From a virus, in the IMG/VR virus record IMGVR_UViG_3300036801_000089, positions 1-50,707 of that record: DNA of 50,707 nt, one strand, 5' to 3'. The translations under genes and the position numbers were made by a program. The notes under the pieces are model-generated. The model was not told the DNA's origin. It searched no databases and worked only from the letters and a program-made list of their open reading frames with translations. Positions 23,848 through 31,528 of this stretch are shown piece by piece. Position 1 is the stretch's first letter. Every line of letters starts with the position of its first letter.

Positions 23848-24611
23848 TGAGCACAAAATCTGAAGCAACAGCGAAGGTGCCGCCGCGAGAAGGACACGTT
23901 CAGGTGGACATTAGCTTTGATCGTGCTCCCCAAGTAGCACTCGCGCAGAGACAGCCGCAGCTTTCCGAACAACTCTTGGCGTGTAAAATTACCGACCAAC
24001 TATCGCTGAACCATGCAAGCAAACATATTCAGCTAGCAGTCGAGTGGCTGAAAGCCGTGGACCGCATCATGGACCCGGTGCGCGAGGCAACGCATCGTGC
24101 CTGGAAATCGGCGATAGCCGCGCAGGACGAGTTCAAGGCGCCTGTGGAACGCCCGCTGAAGATGCTCAAGGCTCTGGCAGCGAAGTATCTGGCCGATGTC
24201 GAAGCCGAAAAACAGCGCAAGCAGCGTGAAGCCGATGAGGAACAACGCAGGAAGAACGAAGCGGACGCGCGGAGCATGGCTGCGGACCTGAAAAGGATGG
24301 GTGCCAGCAAGGAAGAGATCGCCGACGTGAGACAGGAAATCAAGGCAACGCCCGCAGCGGTGGTTCAGGCTGAGGCTGCGGCACCGTCAGGCATGAGTAG
24401 CCGGATGCTGTACTCGGCAGAAATTGTGGACATGAAAGCGTTTTTGACACATCTGGTGAGTGACCAATACCTGCTGACGCTGTTTGGCTACAGTGCCAGT
24501 TTCAAAAAGAGCATAGAGAGCGAACTGAGATCGGAAGCAACGAACCGTAAGGACAAGTACGACATTCCCGGCACACGTTTAGTGAAAACACCATCCGGCG
24601 CGTGGAGGTAA
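23844..24611 (+). CDS. Coiled-coil protein of the early/recombination module
   Basis: The ATG 23844 follows GGAGGACG and gives 255 residues. Residues 55-190 are a long charged coiled coil (VERPLKMLKALAAKYLADVEAEKQRKQREADEEQRRKNEAD). The C-terminal part (SRMLYSAEIVDMKAFLTHLVSDQ...FKKSIESELRSE) looks globular. Such proteins often precede recombination genes in phages, and the next gene fits; function unknown. Confidence 0.55.
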   Translation: MMSTKSEATAKVPPREGHVQVDISFDRAPQVALAQRQPQLSEQLLACKITDQLSLNHASKHIQLAVEWLKAVDRIMDPVREATHRAWKSAIAAQDEFKAPVERPLKMLKALAAKYLADVEAEKQRKQREADEEQRRKNEADARSMAADLKRMGASKEEIADVRQEIKATPAAVVQAEAAAPSGMSSRMLYSAEIVDMKAFLTHLVSDQYLLTLFGYSASFKKSIESELRSEATNRKDKYDIPGTRLVKTPSGAWR

Positions 24612-24613
24612 CA

Positions 24614-25975
24614 ATGGCTAAACAGACGAAGGAAGAAGAAACGGAATTTACCGAACTGGCCCCCCGCACGACGCAAATTATCCGTGCTGCGCCGGCGGAC
24701 CTGATGCTGACCCCGGCATTCGATCTAGACACAGCTCAAAACCGACTCGCCGAACTGCAAAAGTTCGTGGAATTTTACATGAAGGAAGGCGAGGACTTCG
24801 GCAAGATCCCCGGTACGCCGAAACCGACGCTGTATAAATCCGGTGCTGACAAGCTCTGCGACATCTACGCGCTAGCCGATAAGTACCAAGTGACGAACCG
24901 GACGGAGGATTGGGACCGCAGCCTGTTCGACTATGAGGTTGAATGCTCACTGGTATCGAAGCGTACTGGACAGCTCGTGTCTACGGGCCTCGGCTCATGC
25001 AATTCGTTCGAGGGAAAATATCGCTGGCGCGAAAACAAGCGGGCGTGCCCTGCCTGCGGCAAAGAAACCATTATCAAAGGGAAAGAGGAATACGGTGGCG
25101 GGTGGCTGTGCTGGAGGAAAGAAGGCAAGTCGGACGGCTGCGGCGCGAAATTCCCAATTGAAGATGATTCGATTATCTCACAGCAAGTCGGGAAAACACA
25201 GAACGATGACGTGGCAACTCTGAAGAACACGATCCTGAAGATGGCAAAGAAGCGCGCGAAGGTGGACGCGGTACTCTCAGCTACCCGGTCGAGCGGACTA
25301 TTCACGCAGGACATGGACGACATCCAGCCGGCAGAGGAACCGCCCGCCAATAATCATAAGAGTCAAGAGCCACCCAAGAAGGCGGCGCCACCCGCGGCGC
25401 GAACCGCGAAGCCAGCAAGCACGGGCCAGGAGAACGTAACCCTAACCCCGTACAAAGAGGGATTCGTAGCCCTGTCAGGCAATGGGTTGCCGATCGTGCG
25501 CTCGAACCTGGATAACAAAATGATGGCCGAACTGGGGTGGAAGTGGGAAGGGAATATAGCGATCATTCCCGCCAAGAACGGATTTAAATTCGTAGACCTG
25601 TGCAAGAAGCACAACGTAGGCACGATTTGGATGGAAGCACCGCAGCGTGGCCCACTGGCGCCACCGAAGGCGAATATCCCGCCGATGCCCGTCATCGAGG
25701 ACGAACCGGAACCAAGCAACGGAAGTGATCCCATCATTACCTCGGCGAAGCGAGTGCGCGGGACCAAGCCGGGTGCCAAAGAATATCTAGCGGTGGAGTG
25801 GGACGGTAAGAGGGCGAGCTGCTGGGGAAAACGCCTATGGCCCCATATCGAGCATCACGTTGGACGGCCAGCGGTGCTGACACTGGAAACGAAGGGCCAG
25901 TACACCAATGTCGTTGGTATCGTAAGTCTCGATGGCGAGGAATTTTTCACGGAGCCAATCGAGGATAGGACTTGA
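24614..25975 (+). CDS. Zinc-ribbon protein, possibly DNA recombination/annealing-related
   Basis: This 453-residue protein starts at ATG 24614 after a TGGAGGT site. The core has the layout KPTLYKSGADKLCDIYALADKY, VSTGLGSCNSFEGKYRW, a zinc ribbon with CPAC and WLCW...CGAKF, then a NTILKMAKKRAKVDAVLSATRSSGLFTQD segment. This combination occurs in a widespread phage protein family found near single-strand DNA annealing genes, but I cannot name it firmly. A second domain (about residues 290-350) follows a Pro/Ala-rich linker. Function is inferred from context only. Confidence 0.55.
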   Translation: MAKQTKEEETEFTELAPRTTQIIRAAPADLMLTPAFDLDTAQNRLAELQKFVEFYMKEGEDFGKIPGTPKPTLYKSGADKLCDIYALADKYQVTNRTEDWDRSLFDYEVECSLVSKRTGQLVSTGLGSCNSFEGKYRWRENKRACPACGKETIIKGKEEYGGGWLCWRKEGKSDGCGAKFPIEDDSIISQQVGKTQNDDVATLKNTILKMAKKRAKVDAVLSATRSSGLFTQDMDDIQPAEEPPANNHKSQEPPKKAAPPAARTAKPASTGQENVTLTPYKEGFVALSGNGLPIVRSNLDNKMMAELGWKWEGNIAIIPAKNGFKFVDLCKKHNVGTIWMEAPQRGPLAPPKANIPPMPVIEDEPEPSNGSDPIITSAKRVRGTKPGAKEYLAVEWDGKRASCWGKRLWPHIEHHVGRPAVLTLETKGQYTNVVGIVSLDGEEFFTEPIEDRT

Positions 25976-26001
25976 TCTTGCCCGCACACGCAGCGCGCAA
26001 G

Positions 26002-26062
26002 TCCTGGGAGACTCGGGATACTAACCCATACATTCTCCGGCTCCCAGGATTGTTATTTCAAT
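26002..26062 (+). terminator. Hairpin at end of the 24.6-26.0 kb transcription unit
   Basis: The arms TCCTGGGAG (26002-26010) and CTCCCAGGA (26041-26049) pair perfectly, with a 30-nt loop, and are followed by the T-rich TTGTTATTT. It could end transcription of the zinc-ribbon gene. A degenerate copy of the dyad element (TGTTATTTCAATA, two mismatches) lies right after the stem at 26051-26063. Confidence 0.4.
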
Positions 26063-26136
26063 ACTGTAGCGGGGAACTCGTCGGTAAAATGGCTTTTTGA
26101 AATCACTGGCGCGTAACGGAACTGCGAGGTACCTGA

Positions 26137-26625
26137 GTGAAGCTCGACGCCAATTTCAGCCCGGACCGAAAATATCGCTATCGACTCCGGCGCATTTGGA
26201 GCGAAAAGCCGCCGCTGGTTTGGATCATGCTCAATCCTTCGACGGCAGACGAGCGTCGCGACGATCCGACCATACGCCGCTACATTGCTCGAGGACTAAA
26301 TGAAGGGTACGGCGGCGTGATCATCTTGAATATTTTTGCATGGCGTTCAACGTGGCCCGGAGGGCTGCTGCAAACCACCGATCCGAATGGCCCGGAAAAC
26401 GACGGATACATTGAGCGTGAGACAGTTTCGAGGCAAGTGATTTGCGCGTGGGGCAGCTTACACAAATCCCTGCGGCAGAGAGAATGCGATGTGCTTGAGA
26501 TGCTTTCCGGGAGGACGTTGTTCTACCTAAAAATAAATAAAATGACGGGAAGTCCGGCGCATCCGCTGTATCTGTCAAAGAAATTGACCATGAAGCCGTT
26601 TTTAGCTGAACCGACTGGCGCGTAA
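26137..26625 (+). CDS. DUF1643 family protein
   Basis: This 162-residue protein matches DUF1643. LVWIMLNPSTADERRDDPTIRRY (residues 27-49) is the family signature, and VIILNIFAWRSTWPGGLL follows. The family is widespread in phages and bacteria and its biochemical role is not established. The start is GTG 26137 with a weak GCGAGGT site. It ends in the ACTGGCGCGTAAC repeat. Confidence 0.8.
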   Translation: MKLDANFSPDRKYRYRLRRIWSEKPPLVWIMLNPSTADERRDDPTIRRYIARGLNEGYGGVIILNIFAWRSTWPGGLLQTTDPNGPENDGYIERETVSRQVICAWGSLHKSLRQRECDVLEMLSGRTLFYLKINKMTGSPAHPLYLSKKLTMKPFLAEPTGA

Positions 26626-26644
26626 CTGGAATTTGGGAGGAGCA

Positions 26645-26947
26645 ATGGAAGATTCCGAGATCATCAAGAGTTTCGAGTCCGACTCCGGCGCCGGCGCTGC
26701 CGATAGCTGGCGACCTGTGAGAATTGCGCCGCCCGATGGAGAGGTTCATTTTCTGGGCGATGTTAAAGGGCCGCCCTCTGAGCGGAGAACGCGCCTTAAC
26801 GGAAAAATGGCTGAAGCTAGGCCGTGCGCGAATTATACAAACTGCCTTTGTGGAGGACGTAACTTTGAACTTCGGTATGACGGCTTTATTCCCATCGTTG
26901 GAACGGACGTGGTAATTACATGCGAGCATCAAATCCTAGCAGACTGA
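26645..26947 (+). CDS. Hypothetical protein with GGAGG leader
   Basis: This is a 100-residue protein with start ATG 26645 and GGGAGG 5 nt upstream. It has a Cys pair, NCLC, and no recognised domain. It sits in a group of small early genes whose leaders share the TTTGGGAGG motif. Confidence 0.5.
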   Translation: MEDSEIIKSFESDSGAGAADSWRPVRIAPPDGEVHFLGDVKGPPSERRTRLNGKMAEARPCANYTNCLCGGRNFELRYDGFIPIVGTDVVITCEHQILAD

Positions 26948-27025
26948 GCGCGGAAACGGTTTTGGTTTGAAACCGACTGGCGCGTAACTGACAGGCCGGG
27001 GCGAGGCGCGTGGAGTACGAGATCA

Positions 27026-27241
27026 ATGAGAAAACTTTTGTGCTGGGTTTTCGGTCATCAATACGCGGAGATTATGCGGTTGTCGGATTTCTGTCACCTA
27101 GTCGGATGCGTTCGCTGCAAGAAACGATGGGGAATGAATACGGCCGTTCACGCCCTCGTGGAATGGGACATGCAGCTAGAAGACTTTCATAGATCAATGG
27201 GTCCAGTTGCGAGAAAACGGTCTACAAAGAAAGGAATTTGA
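27026..27241 (+). CDS. Small phage zinc protein (DUF1660-like)
   Basis: This 71-residue protein begins MRKLLCWVFGHQY and has a later CxxC (CVRCKKRWG). This matches the short phage family with the pattern 'KLLCxLFGHK...CxxCG'; I associate it with DUF1660 from memory. The upstream GGAG is about 11 nt before the ATG. Role unknown. The competing ORF from 27010 in another frame is rejected because it lacks the family pattern. Confidence 0.6.
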   Translation: MRKLLCWVFGHQYAEIMRLSDFCHLVGCVRCKKRWGMNTAVHALVEWDMQLEDFHRSMGPVARKRSTKKGI

Positions 27242-27244
27242 TCC

Positions 27245-27382
27245 ATGAGCAAGAAACTTGATCCCGATATTCGAGCACTGAAAATGTGCGTAAAAGCATT
27301 AGAGAAAATCGGCACACCGAGAATGCTCCAAGCCAACCTTGACTTTCTCGTAGGTCGTTTTAGGAAGAAAGGAACTTCATGA
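27245..27382 (+). CDS. Small helical hypothetical protein
   Basis: This 45-residue basic helical protein (IRALKMCVKALEKIG) has an AAAGGAATTTGATCC site upstream. It overlaps the next gene by 4 nt (ATGA). Confidence 0.5.
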   Translation: MSKKLDPDIRALKMCVKALEKIGTPRMLQANLDFLVGRFRKKGTS

Positions 27383-27834
27383 GCGGCCTACCTGAGAAGT
27401 GGAAAGAAGCGATACGCGAAGTTGTGGACCAGTATTTTTACCCTGATGACACAGAGAAAGAGATGACTGCTGAAATCACTGCCGCTCTCACTAAATTGTG
27501 GCAGGAGCAGCAAGCCCAGGAGCAACGGGACCTGGAAGCGGCTAACAAAACCGGCTTTCGACACGGCAGAGAGTGGGAATTGGCTGAATGGGAACGCCAC
27601 TTGCTTGAGCATTCTCCGCGCATTCCTGGGGTATGTTCATGGTGCTCGGGAGAGAAAGACCATGATGCCGAACTGAGTAAGCGGGTGCGAAATCAAGCCC
27701 TACTTGACGCGGCTGGTGTTTGCATTCCAACGGAAGAAGGCGATGATTGTAATGGTGGTTGCCATGATTCAGACGCAGCGGCCATCCGCGCCCTGCTGGA
27801 TAAACCGGAGTCTACTGTGAGGGAGCAGCCATGA
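27379..27834 (+). CDS. Hypothetical Cys-containing protein
   Basis: This is a 151-residue, charged protein with a CSWC motif near residue 75 and further paired Cys near residue 125. It is coupled to both neighbours by ATGA overlaps. No domain was recognised. Confidence 0.5.
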   Translation: MSGLPEKWKEAIREVVDQYFYPDDTEKEMTAEITAALTKLWQEQQAQEQRDLEAANKTGFRHGREWELAEWERHLLEHSPRIPGVCSWCSGEKDHDAELSKRVRNQALLDAAGVCIPTEEGDDCNGGCHDSDAAAIRALLDKPESTVREQP

Positions 27835-28433
27835 TCTTAACGGCGGCACAAATGCAAGGATATTTAGATCGGATCGAGCAGCTAGAAGCCGAACTGATCG
27901 CTGTAAGGGCTCCCATCGAAGCTACTGACGAAGAGTTTGATATTTGGATGACGCTGCGAAAGCATATTTTCACCCTAGAATCCGAACGCGACCAATTCCA
28001 AAAGCTATTTGAAGATGCATTTGAAAAACTCACCACATCCCGAGCGGAAATAGCGGCTATCGTGCAGTTGGCGGCTAATAAGTTACAAGGGTGGAAGGAT
28101 CAATATGAGTCAGAACATGGCCAAGTTGATCGAGAAACAAACGTTTGGGAAGCCAATGAACTAGAGCAGCAGTATTGTGAAACATTACAAGAATCGATTG
28201 ACGCCATTCTCGCCCTCGCCAAGCTCCCGCACCGATTGGCGCTAGAAGAGAGAGTAGCGGAGGATGTGCTGAAACAGCTTGGGGTTTGTAATAGCTGGCA
28301 CCGTAGTGACTTGGACTACAGAGAACCAAACGCTTTACACATCCCGGTCCACTGCTACGAGTGTCGGATGTATGACACAGCTATTTCAGCGGCCCGCGCC
28401 AATCTCGCCCGCATCAAGCGGGAGAGGGAATAA
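27831..28433 (+). CDS. Coiled-coil protein with zinc-like C-terminus
   Basis: This 200-residue protein has an N-terminal coiled coil (RIEQLEAELIAVR...LESERDQFQKLFEDAFEKL). Its C-terminal region has Cys and His (GVCNSWHRSD...HCYECR) that may bind zinc. It overlaps the preceding gene (ATGA). Function unknown. Confidence 0.5.
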   Translation: MILTAAQMQGYLDRIEQLEAELIAVRAPIEATDEEFDIWMTLRKHIFTLESERDQFQKLFEDAFEKLTTSRAEIAAIVQLAANKLQGWKDQYESEHGQVDRETNVWEANELEQQYCETLQESIDAILALAKLPHRLALEERVAEDVLKQLGVCNSWHRSDLDYREPNALHIPVHCYECRMYDTAISAARANLARIKRERE

Positions 28434-28437
28434 GTTA

Positions 28438-28680
28438 ATGCCTCACACAAGATTAACTAAAAGCAAGTCTCTCGTTGGCCAAGAGGAAACCATTACGGCA
28501 ATGGACCTGCGTAAAACTCCTGGCGATATTTTGATGCAGGTTCAAATGGGGGAAATTTTTAACATTACCAGAAATGGCGTTATCGTTGCTGTGCTGTCGG
28601 CACCCGAGATGAATGCTCTAGAGCTTGGAGCAGAAGTACGTAGGATAGAGCACAAGCGGGAGAGGGAGCAGGGGGGATGA
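28438..28680 (+). CDS. Phd/YefM-like antitoxin-type protein
   Basis: This 80-residue protein starts at ATG 28438 behind GGGAGAGGGA. The stretch TITAMDLRKTPGDILMQVQMGEIFNITRNGVIVAVLSAPE matches the Phd/YefM fold: an N-terminal regulatory region before the strand that ends in '(I)ITxxGxPVAVL'. These proteins repress their own operon and neutralise toxins. No obvious toxin neighbours it; it may be a phage repressor or anti-defence element. The stop overlaps the next start (ATGA). Confidence 0.65.
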   Translation: MPHTRLTKSKSLVGQEETITAMDLRKTPGDILMQVQMGEIFNITRNGVIVAVLSAPEMNALELGAEVRRIEHKREREQGG

Positions 28681-28931
28681 TAAAACGTAACGAGTTAACT
28701 GACCCCTCTAGTTGCATGAATCGCGCCAAGGATAATGAGATGACATTCGTTTTATTGGGCCGTGATGTTGCCGCCCCAGTAGCAATCAGGGCTTGGGTTA
28801 TAGAGCGTATTCGCATCGGAAAGAATGTGGCTGACGATCCACAAATCGTAGAGGCAATAAAGTGTGCCGCAGAAATGGAACGTAACATCTCTCAGGCCGA
28901 AGGTTGCGTGAAAGGGATTTGCAAAGAGTAA
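28677..28931 (+). CDS. Hypothetical phage protein (common early-gene type)
   Basis: This 84-residue protein has DNEMTFVLLGRDVAAPVAIRAWVIERI, a pattern I recall in small phage proteins ('(D)EPVFVLRAQDxLAxxVVRxW'). It overlaps the Phd-like gene, so it may be its partner, though nothing marks it as a toxin. Confidence 0.5.
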   Translation: MIKRNELTDPSSCMNRAKDNEMTFVLLGRDVAAPVAIRAWVIERIRIGKNVADDPQIVEAIKCAAEMERNISQAEGCVKGICKE

Positions 28932-28949
28932 GTTTTAGATCGTTTTCTT

Positions 28950-28968
28950 TTAACTGAACTTTGGGAGG
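28950..28968 (+). promoter_or_regulatory. Shared GTAAC-N-TTTGGGAGG translation leader (copy 2 of 3)
   Basis: TTAACTGAACTTTGGGAGG (19 bp) matches the leaders at 26622-26640 and 41150-41168 closely. It provides a strong GGGAGG ribosome site before the TTG-start gene at 28973. Confidence 0.55.
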
Positions 28969-28972
28969 CGTG

Positions 28973-29158
28973 TTGGCTACCATCTTAGAGAAAAAATACA
29001 CCGAATCCGATTCCGACATTGAATTACTGCGCGCCATTCATGTACTAGCCTCTGATAAAAACGAAAGATTGTTCCTCTCCGATTGCATTGAATGGCTCGG
29101 GATCAAGATGGCCGAAATCGACAGGCTTGCTCTGATCCTGCTGGATAAACAGCCGTGA
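28973..29158 (+). CDS. Small hypothetical protein with TTG start
   Basis: This is a 61-residue, acidic and helical protein. TTG 28973 is chosen because GGGAGG ends 4 nt upstream; an in-frame TTG at 28961 would overlap the ribosome site. No domain was recognised. Confidence 0.45.
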   Translation: MATILEKKYTESDSDIELLRAIHVLASDKNERLFLSDCIEWLGIKMAEIDRLALILLDKQP

Positions 29159-29288
29159 GCGCTGCGTGAAAGGGATTTAAGGAAGGATGTGATGCCCTCT
29201 GAAACCCATTGACGGAATCAATTCCGGGTTCCAGCAGTAATCGCGGCACATGAGCGACGAACGAGGTGCGATTTTGGAGGAACGAACT

Positions 29289-29507
29289 GTGACCGACAAA
29301 GAATTTCCCATGATTGGCGAGGATGGCAAGCCTAGTGTTTCAGTTCCTTGGTACGTTGGAGAGGCTCTTTATCGACTCTATTCTGAACTTTACGGAACGG
29401 CCCAAAGCATTGAACGAATCAGCGAGCGTGGGGGTTTCGGATACCGTGAGTTGTACCACATGGCGGTAAGGCGACAACAAAAGATAGCTAGGGGGAACAA
29501 ACCATGA
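29289..29507 (+). CDS. Small hypothetical protein with GTG start
   Basis: This 72-residue protein uses GTG 29289, 8 nt after GGAGG (29276-29280). An in-frame ATG at 29250 lacks a ribosome site. It contains PWYVGEALYRLYSELYG; no family was recognised. The 3' end overlaps the next gene by 4 nt. Confidence 0.5.
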   Translation: MTDKEFPMIGEDGKPSVSVPWYVGEALYRLYSELYGTAQSIERISERGGFGYRELYHMAVRRQQKIARGNKP

Positions 29508-29896
29508 CCGAAAACGAATCAGCCATCTGGACCGAAGCCCTGAAACTGGCAAGCCAGCACCGGTACATACCCTATGATGAGGCTGGCGGAGACATTCTTT
29601 GCGGGTGCGGTAAAGTCATGGAGTTTTCACAGGGGACAGAAAGGTTTAAACAATGGCAGCATCACGTCGGCACCCTCCAGCGCCCGCAGCCGAAACCGGA
29701 GCCGAGATACCGAATCGAGCAATCCGATTGGTGGTTATGGATACAAGACGAACATCATTCCGAACGGGAATATAAGGTGGCGGCGCAATTCAATAAAACA
29801 ATTCCCAACGCCGAAGCCCGTGCCCGCAAGCTGTGCGCCGAACTCAACGCGGAACCGGAGCACGCACCCTGCACCACCAGTAAGGCCCGCTGTTGA
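29504..29896 (+). CDS. Hypothetical protein with a CGCG zinc-like motif
   Basis: This 130-residue protein has LCGCGKVMEF near residues 33-42 and is Glu/Arg/Gln-rich. It is the last gene before the replication promoter region. Function unknown. Confidence 0.5.
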   Translation: MTENESAIWTEALKLASQHRYIPYDEAGGDILCGCGKVMEFSQGTERFKQWQHHVGTLQRPQPKPEPRYRIEQSDWWLWIQDEHHSEREYKVAAQFNKTIPNAEARARKLCAELNAEPEHAPCTTSKARC

Positions 29897-29952
29897 GTGA
29901 AAGCGGTCTAAATGGATAAAGCCTTCGGCAATCCCGATAACTTTTCCCACAC

Positions 29953-29971
29953 ATCCACAGGAAATCCACAG
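29953..29971 (+). promoter_or_regulatory. Two DnaA-box-like repeats upstream of replication gene
   Basis: ATCCACAG occurs at 29953-29960 and again at 29964-29971, spaced one helical turn apart. Each 9-bp window ending in it (for example ACATCCACA) matches 7 of 9 bases of the DnaA box TTATCCACA. They lie just upstream of the promoter at 29992 and of a gene with internal iterons. Confidence 0.5.
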
Positions 29972-29991
29972 ACTGACATGGGCATTTACCC

Positions 29992-30021
29992 TTGACACGA
30001 AATGCTGGCTAAATCTATTAT
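29992..30021 (+). promoter_or_regulatory. Strong sigma70-type promoter for the replication operon
   Basis: TTGACA (29992-29997) is perfect, the spacer is 18 nt, and TATTAT (30016-30021) matches TATAAT in 5 of 6. This is the best promoter match in the window. It drives the HTH gene at 30111 through an approximately 80-nt leader. Confidence 0.7.
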
Positions 30022-30029
30022 CTCGCCCG

Positions 30030-30095
30030 CGCCGCAACGGCGTTTTTTGTTGAGACGGGGGCCGTGCTCATCCCACGGCTTCCGATTTTCCCGGA
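30030..30095 (+). promoter_or_regulatory. Structured 5' leader of replication gene
   Basis: Three hairpins follow the promoter. The first is CGCCG-CAA-CGGCG followed by TTTTTT (30030-30048), terminator-like. The second is GCCGTG-CTCATCC-CACGGC (30061-30079). The third is TCCG...CGGA (30081-30095). The GAGGGG ribosome site (30097-30102) comes right after. The first hairpin could attenuate transcription or terminate upstream transcripts. Confidence 0.45.
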
Positions 30096-30110
30096 TGAGG
30101 GGATTTCGAT

Positions 30111-30785
30111 TTGAGCCATCAAGCAACTACATGGGTAATGGAGTTTTCGGATTCAGAACTCGCCGATCGTCTCGTCCTTGGAGCAATAGCCCACCGCGTT
30201 TCAAATGACAACGGAGAAGCGTTCCCATCTATCGGGACCATTGCCAGAGAATCCCGCCTCAGTGAACGATCTGTGCACTACTCGATCAAACATCTACAAG
30301 AGATGGGAGAGTTGGAAGTAGACCCGCAATCTTCGCCTCTAGGAACGAATACCTACCGTTTTCCTAAATTTTTAAGATGGGTGCAAAGTTTGCACCCCGG
30401 GGGTGCAAAATCTGAGGCGAAAGGGGTGCACCAAAAGGCGAAAGGGGTGCAAGCCGTTGCACCCGAACCGTCATTAGAACCATCAGTAAAGCAACCGTCA
30501 GTGGAAAGCGCAGCACCAGACGAATGCGCCATCTGCGGAAAGCTTATGCAATTCTGTCCTGTGCAGGGCAGGCATAGTGCCTCAGCAATTAGAAAGTCAC
30601 AGGCAGGCAAGCGTCATTTTCCATCCAAGGGTGGGTATCAGAAAAAGGAGTATGTACATGTCGAAGCAGAGCCAGCGAGAAGCCCGGCAGAAAGAAGAAG
30701 AGAAGGAGAAGCTGAAGCACGAAAAGTTCTTGGACACCCTGAACTCTTACCTGAAGATATTCGGAGAATTATTACCGCGAAATAA
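30111..30785 (+). CDS. Replication-initiator-like HTH protein
   Basis: This 224-residue protein starts at TTG 30111, 8 nt after GAGGGG. Residues 1-90 read as a winged helix-turn-helix (LVLGAIAHRVSNDNGEAFPSIGTIARESRLSERSVHYSIKHLQEMGELE). This layout is typical of phage replication-initiation proteins of the lambda O / DnaA-domain style. The middle is Lys/Gln/Val-rich and its DNA carries a cluster of GGGTGCA repeats (30379-30464). A zinc-type CAICGKLMQFC follows at about residues 143-153. It probably binds the origin. Confidence 0.7.
   Translation: MSHQATTWVMEFSDSELADRLVLGAIAHRVSNDNGEAFPSIGTIARESRLSERSVHYSIKHLQEMGELEVDPQSSPLGTNTYRFPKFLRWVQSLHPGGAKSEAKGVHQKAKGVQAVAPEPSLEPSVKQPSVESAAPDECAICGKLMQFCPVQGRHSASAIRKSQAGKRHFPSKGGYQKKEYVHVEAEPARSPAERRREGEAEARKVLGHPELLPEDIRRIITAK
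30379..30464 (+). repeat. Iteron cluster within the HTH gene (candidate origin)
   Basis: GGGTGCA occurs at 30379, 30401, 30424 and 30445. Its inverse TGCACCC occurs at 30391 and 30458. The first pair makes a perfect 19-bp palindrome, GGGTGCAAAGTTTGCACCC (30379-30397). GGCGAAAGGGGTGCA is repeated directly, 21 bp apart. Iterons inside an initiator gene are the arrangement of lambda-type origins, suggesting a replication origin here. Confidence 0.7.
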
Positions 30786-31311
30786 AGAGTTGGGTCCGCT
30801 GACCGCAGTTGGTGTTGCGGGGTACGAGATTGCTTTAAGGCATCTCTCGCCCGAGCAATTGCGAAAAGCCTGCGAGGAAGGACTAACATACTGGAAGTTT
30901 TTTCCCTCAAGCGGAGAGATTGCGGAGTCCTGGGCCAATGTGCGTAAACGGCAAGAGGAAGCGGCTGTGTCTTACGGCCATTCCCCAAGCACCCACTACG
31001 ATGAAGGCAATCGACTTTCGCAAGAAGATTTACAGGTGATAAATGAGGCGTTTGCGACACTCGCGGAAAAGCTGTCGCTGGACAACGTAATAAAGCAGAA
31101 AGCACGCCAAGAACGCAAGGCGACTGAACTTGAGATTCCGAGTGTGGAGCTTATTCCCACAGTGAACGGGGTACCCTTGACTGAGTGGGCGCTGAACCAA
31201 GATTTGAGCGATGATCTACCTCGGACGCCCCAAGAGATCGAACTCATCAAGAGCGTAAAACAAGTGAATAAACGGAAAGGGAAACGCAGTCATTATGTCA
31301 GGCAACCATGA
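30658..31311 (+). CDS. Helicase-loader-like replication protein
   Basis: The ATG 30658 is chosen because AAAAAGGAG lies 7 nt upstream; it gives 217 residues and overlaps the initiator gene. The segment ALRHLSPEQLRKACEEGLTYWKFFPSSGEIAESWANVRK resembles phage helicase loaders (G39P type), which carry such a 'P-S-P-x-E-I' block. The protein is strongly charged with helical N- and C-terminal regions. Context next to the initiator supports a loader role. Confidence 0.6.
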   Translation: MSKQSQREARQKEEEKEKLKHEKFLDTLNSYLKIFGELLPRNKELGPLTAVGVAGYEIALRHLSPEQLRKACEEGLTYWKFFPSSGEIAESWANVRKRQEEAAVSYGHSPSTHYDEGNRLSQEDLQVINEAFATLAEKLSLDNVIKQKARQERKATELEIPSVELIPTVNGVPLTEWALNQDLSDDLPRTPQEIELIKSVKQVNKRKGKRSHYVRQP

Positions 31312-31528
31312 CCACTACACAGAGACCTGCGGCAGCAGATTACGTGAAGTGATGACCAGGGCTGCGGCCGGTGGATACTGGTACACAGCGCGGCAATTAT
31401 CGGAATTGCTCGGGTGTTCCATAAATCAAGTTCATGTCGGGCTTACTGCGATAGTGACGGGGCCGTACAAGATCAATCGGCGTGGGCCAAAGAATCGCTA
31501 TGAGTACCAGATCGAGAGGATCGAATGA
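31295..31528 (+). CDS. Small winged-HTH protein
   Basis: This 77-residue protein has AAGGYWYTARQLSELLGCSINQVHVGLTAIVT, which has the helix-turn-helix pattern of small DNA-binding proteins. It overlaps the previous gene by 17 nt and the next by 4 nt. It probably regulates transcription or assists replication. Confidence 0.6.
   Translation: MSGNHDHYTETCGSRLREVMTRAAAGGYWYTARQLSELLGCSINQVHVGLTAIVTGPYKINRRGPKNRYEYQIERIE

Larger units (their letters stand above)
26105..26990 (+). repeat. ACTGGCGCGTAAC repeat, three copies at gene junctions
   Basis: ACTGGCGCGTAAC(G/T)G occurs at 26105-26120, 26613-26630 (with a leading G) and 26973-26990 (with a leading CCG). It ends the coding sequence of the DUF1643 gene (26613) or lies in the leader of the next gene. 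The second copy runs directly into the GGGAGG ribosome site at 26636-26640. It looks like a repeated leader cassette. Confidence 0.6.

Noticed and set aside
29159-29288. tRNA-like GGGTTCCAGC near 29228
   Set aside because: The flanks do not fold into a cloverleaf.
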